Shown here one piece after another: positions 60,995-64,000 of a stretch of 64,000 bases of DNA. The notes under the pieces are model-generated. The model was given only the letters and a program-made list of their open reading frames with translations. It was not told where the DNA came from and made no database searches. The DNA is from Sporomusa sp. KB1. Lineage in GTDB: Bacteria; Bacillota; Negativicutes; Sporomusales; Sporomusaceae. The translations under genes were made by a program, and so were the position numbers. The DNA lies in assembly GCF_007830295.1 (NCBI RefSeq), contig NZ_VLKC01000002.1, positions 4,041,185 through 4,105,184 on the forward strand, in the 5' to 3' direction. Position 1 is the first letter of the stretch; the number at the start of each line of letters is the position of its first letter.

Positions 60995-63064
60995 ATGGCT
61001 GTTATGCGAGAATCCAAACTATTTACAAATCTAGAAAAATATAGTGACGTCATGGTGGCTGTGTTTATTATTACTATTGTCGGAATGATGATTATTCCGC
61101 TGCCAACAATGTTACTTGACCTCTTATTGACATTAAATATTACGCTGGCTGTAATTATTGTAATGGTGGCTATTTATAATATTGAGCCTTTAGATTTTTC
61201 AGTATTTCCATCATTGCTTTTAATTGCTACCTTATTTCGGTTGGCGCTTAATGTATCTTCTACACGTCTTATTTTGCTTGAGGGCCATGCGGGGGAAGTT
61301 ATTGCTGCCTTCGGTAATTTTGTAGTTGGTGGTAATGCGGTAGTTGGTTTTATTGTATTTGTTATTTTGATTATCATTCAGTTTATTGTAATCACCAAAG
61401 GCGCCGAACGTGTCGCTGAAGTTGCCGCACGTTTTACTTTGGATGCTATGCCTGGTAAACAAATGAGCATTGATGCTGACCTTAATGCCGGGCTCATTTC
61501 GGATAAGGACGCGCGTGAACGACGCAGTAATATTCAGCGGGAAGCTGATTTTTATGGTGCGATGGATGGTGCCAGTAAGTTTGTTAAAGGTGATGCCATT
61601 GCAGCTATTATTATTATTGTAATTAATATTGTCGGCGGTTTTATTATTGGGATGGTGCAGCGTGACCTGGATGTGTTGCAAGCGCTTCATACCTATACGT
61701 TGTTGACTGTAGGTGAAGGTTTGGTTAATCAGATACCGGCGTTATTAATATCTACGGCTACTGGTATAGTGGTAACCAGAGCTGCTTCTGATTCTAATCT
61801 AGGCTCAGATCTTACTCGTCAACTTATCAATAATCCCCGCGTATTCTTTATCGCTTGCGGGGTATTATTGCTTTTAGGCTTAATTCCAGGGTTACCTGGT
61901 ATTCCGTTTTTGACGATCAGCCTGATTACTGGTGTTATTGGTTATGCGCTCGTTAAAACTCAACAAACAGATGTTCAAACAGAAATGTCTCAACAAGAGG
62001 AAATCGAAAAAGAAGAGGTCCGTAAGCCCGAAAATATCATTGCTTTGTTACAGGTTGATCCGATGGAATTGGAGATTGGTTATAGTCTTATCCCGCTTGT
62101 TGATGTTAGCCAAGGCGGTGACTTACTAGACCGGGTGGTTATGATTCGTCGCCAATGTGCATTAGAACTAGGGCTTATTGTTCCAACAATACGAATTCGT
62201 GATAATATTCAGTTGAAACCTAGTATCTATGTAATTAAATTAAAAGGGATTGAAATTGCTAGAGGCGAATTAATGCTAGATCACTTTTTAGCGATGGATT
62301 CAGGTGCGGCTTTTGAATCGGTGCCAGGAATTGAGACTGTGGAACCGGCTTTTGGGTTGCCAGCACTGTGGATTCAAGAGACTTATCGTGAGCAAGCTGA
62401 GCTTGCGGGTTATACGGTAGTTGACCCGGTGTCTGTTTTGGCAACACATCTTACTGAGATTATCAGAAGCCATGCGGCTGAGATTCTAGGGCGACAAGAA
62501 GTACAAACCTTGGTTGAGTCTGTTAAACAAAATAATGCAACTGTAGTCGAGGAATTGACACCTAATCTCTTATCAATTGGTGAAATTCAAAAAATCTTGG
62601 GAAATTTGTTACGTGAGAAAATTTCTATTAGAGATTTGGTAACAATCTTTGAGACAGCGGCTGATTATGCTCAATTAACAAAAGATACGGAAATTCTAAC
62701 TGAGTATGTTCGGCATGCACTTTCTCGCCAAATATCCCGTCAATTTGTAAATAATAATATTTTAACCTGTTTAACGGTTGATCCGCAGTTGGAAAACACA
62801 ATCGTTAATTCAGTACAGCGCACTGAACAAGGTTCCTATGTTGCATTAGAGCCGAAAGTGGTGCAAGCTGTAATTACTAGTCTTACAAATGAACTTTCTA
62901 AGCTTACGAATATGGGTTATCAGCCAGTAGTTCTTACAAATCCGGGAGCTAGGCTATATTTTCGCAAACTTACAGAACGTGTGGCGCCCAATTTAACGGT
63001 CTTATCCTATGCTGAAATAGATCCAAAAGCTGAAGTACAGGCACTAGGGATGGTGAAATTGTAA
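60995..63064 (+). CDS. flhA: flagellar export protein FlhA
   Basis: 689 residues with GGAGCG upstream. Eight membrane segments (to about residue 320) include the FHIPEP-type region RLALNVSSTRLILLEGHAGE. The large cytoplasmic domain (PMELEIGYSLIPLVDVSQGG to the end) forms the nonamer ring that receives chaperone-substrate complexes. The size is normal. Confidence 0.98.
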   Translation: MAVMRESKLFTNLEKYSDVMVAVFIITIVGMMIIPLPTMLLDLLLTLNITLAVIIVMVAIYNIEPLDFSVFPSLLLIATLFRLALNVSSTRLILLEGHAGEVIAAFGNFVVGGNAVVGFIVFVILIIIQFIVITKGAERVAEVAARFTLDAMPGKQMSIDADLNAGLISDKDARERRSNIQREADFYGAMDGASKFVKGDAIAAIIIIVINIVGGFIIGMVQRDLDVLQALHTYTLLTVGEGLVNQIPALLISTATGIVVTRAASDSNLGSDLTRQLINNPRVFFIACGVLLLLGLIPGLPGIPFLTISLITGVIGYALVKTQQTDVQTEMSQQEEIEKEEVRKPENIIALLQVDPMELEIGYSLIPLVDVSQGGDLLDRVVMIRRQCALELGLIVPTIRIRDNIQLKPSIYVIKLKGIEIARGELMLDHFLAMDSGAAFESVPGIETVEPAFGLPALWIQETYREQAELAGYTVVDPVSVLATHLTEIIRSHAAEILGRQEVQTLVESVKQNNATVVEELTPNLLSIGEIQKILGNLLREKISIRDLVTIFETAADYAQLTKDTEILTEYVRHALSRQISRQFVNNNILTCLTVDPQLENTIVNSVQRTEQGSYVALEPKVVQAVITSLTNELSKLTNMGYQPVVLTNPGARLYFRKLTERVAPNLTVLSYAEIDPKAEVQALGMVKL

Positions 63065-63065
63065 G

Positions 63066-64000
63066 TTGAAAGTTAAACTATTTACCGCACACAATATGGC
63101 AGAAGCAATGGCTCATGTAAAGCAGGATTTAGGACGAGATGCTGTTATCTTGCATACCCGACGGTTTAAAAGAGGGGGAATTTTTGGTTTTTTCGGCAAA
63201 GAAATGGTTGAGATTATGGCAGCCATAGATACTGTTCAGACTACCATTGTCGAGAAAAAGCAGCCCATCATTACTACTCCACCTGTAGCCAATACGGATG
63301 ACACAAAAATATCGGCGTTACAGATGGAAATGGCTACTATGCGAAAAATGATTGAGCAGATGGTATGCCAACTTGGTAAAAATGATAAAGAATTATCACC
63401 CCTTATGGACTTATTAATTAAGAATGATATCGATCCGGTGATTGCTGCCAACCTTATTAAAGGATTGCCAGATGAAAACTTGATTGCCGGCAGCGATCAT
63501 GCGAGTGTTCGTAAGCTTTTAGCTGATCGTATTGTTAATTACTTCCCCAAAATTGATGGAATTGATATAATGCCCTCAAGCTGTAAGACGGTGGCTTTGA
63601 TCGGTCCGACCGGTGTTGGGAAAACGACGACTATTGCTAAGCTAGCTGCTAATTTTGTTTTAAAAGAGGGATATAAGGTAGCACTTTTGACCGCTGATAC
63701 ATATCGGATTGCAGCTGTTGAGCAGTTAAAAACGTATGGTGATATTATTGGCGTACCCATTGAAATCGTATATTCGCCTGATGAGTTTAAGGCTGCTCTT
63801 TGCCGTCATCAGGATAAGGATTTGGTGCTAGTGGATACCGCTGGCCGCAGTCCTAGCAATCAATGCCAATTAACGGAACTCCAGGCATTATTGTCAGTGG
63901 ATCCAGATATTGAAACACATCTTGTTTTGAGTACTACAACTAAATATCGTGATGTCTTAGAAATAGTAAATAAATTTTCGATTTGTTCTCCACAAAAAAT
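63066..64000 (+). CDS. flhF: flagellar GTPase FlhF (3' partial)
   Basis: Starts at TTG 63066, one base after the flhA stop, and is still open at the window edge (311 codons seen). The N-terminus KVKLFTAHNMAEAMAHVKQD is typical of FlhF. The GTP-binding NG domain begins near residue 176 with LIGPTGVGKTTTIAKLAANF, followed by LLTADTYRIAAVEQLKTYG and LVDTAGRSPS. It is an SRP-type GTPase that places the flagellum with its partner FlhG. No stop or frameshift is seen. Confidence 0.93.
   Translation, partial: MKVKLFTAHNMAEAMAHVKQDLGRDAVILHTRRFKRGGIFGFFGKEMVEIMAAIDTVQTTIVEKKQPIITTPPVANTDDTKISALQMEMATMRKMIEQMVCQLGKNDKELSPLMDLLIKNDIDPVIAANLIKGLPDENLIAGSDHASVRKLLADRIVNYFPKIDGIDIMPSSCKTVALIGPTGVGKTTTIAKLAANFVLKEGYKVALLTADTYRIAAVEQLKTYGDIIGVPIEIVYSPDEFKAALCRHQDKDLVLVDTAGRSPSNQCQLTELQALLSVDPDIETHLVLSTTTKYRDVLEIVNKFSICSPQK

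Noticed and set aside
1..64000. CRISPR array, tRNA or rRNA genes
   Set aside because: No direct-repeat/spacer pattern, cloverleaf or rRNA-like sequence was recognised; the only regular tandem repeat is the coding one in fliK.

Overview
The window reads as chromosome of a diderm Firmicute of the class Negativicutes, probably a motile Sporomusaceae-like anaerobe. The clues are: an outer-membrane protein with an N-terminal SLH domain (OmpM type) ending in an aromatic beta-signal; Firmicute-type CodY; and the syntenic block dprA-topA-trmFO-xerC-hslV-hslU-codY leading straight into a large flagellar operon. The exact genus is inference.

Region 1 (1 to about 23.0 kb) is the right part of a long-tailed prophage. 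It holds a G/GT-like tail assembly chaperone pair joined by a T-TTT-TTT slippery site, a 1190-residue tape measure protein with an internal M15-like peptidase, a block of tail-tip proteins (including a BR0599/GTA-hub-like protein and a very large tip protein), fibre proteins, and a lysis cassette (holin, GH25 muramidase, small membrane peptide, spanin-like protein with an outer-membrane-like C-terminus). A cargo insert after the tape measure gene carries a secreted protein with its own promoter, plus a compact sense/antisense locus coding for a 29-residue membrane peptide, which resembles a type I toxin-antitoxin pair. After the main terminator come a GIY-YIG protein, a decayed gene and small membrane peptides.

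Region 2 (23.3 to 28.1 kb) holds ompM, a PDZ-domain secreted protein, a double-HTH regulator, a C-terminal remnant of comM/yifB, and a lemA-TPM pair. ComM usually lies next to dprA in this group, so the remnant 6 kb upstream of dprA marks a rearranged junction.

Region 3 (28.1 to 41.2 kb) is housekeeping: a nicotinate phosphoribosyltransferase on the minus strand, folP-folB-folK and a glycolipid glycosyltransferase, then dprA, topA, trmFO, xerC, hslV, hslU and codY from a good sigma-A promoter. The xerC product has Gln at the position of the first catalytic Arg.

Region 4 (41.4 kb to the end) is the flagellar operon: flgB, flgC, fliE, fliF, fliG, fliH, fliI, fliJ, a lytic transglycosylase, a MotE-like gene, fliK, flgD, a flagellar operon protein gene, flgE, flbD, fliL, fliM, fliY, cheY, fliO, fliP, fliQ, fliR, flhB, flhA and a partial flhF. 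It encodes rod, MS-ring, switch, export apparatus and hook. fliK contains eight near-identical in-frame 75-bp repeats. Two tandem 14-bp repeats resembling CodY boxes lie ahead of flgB.
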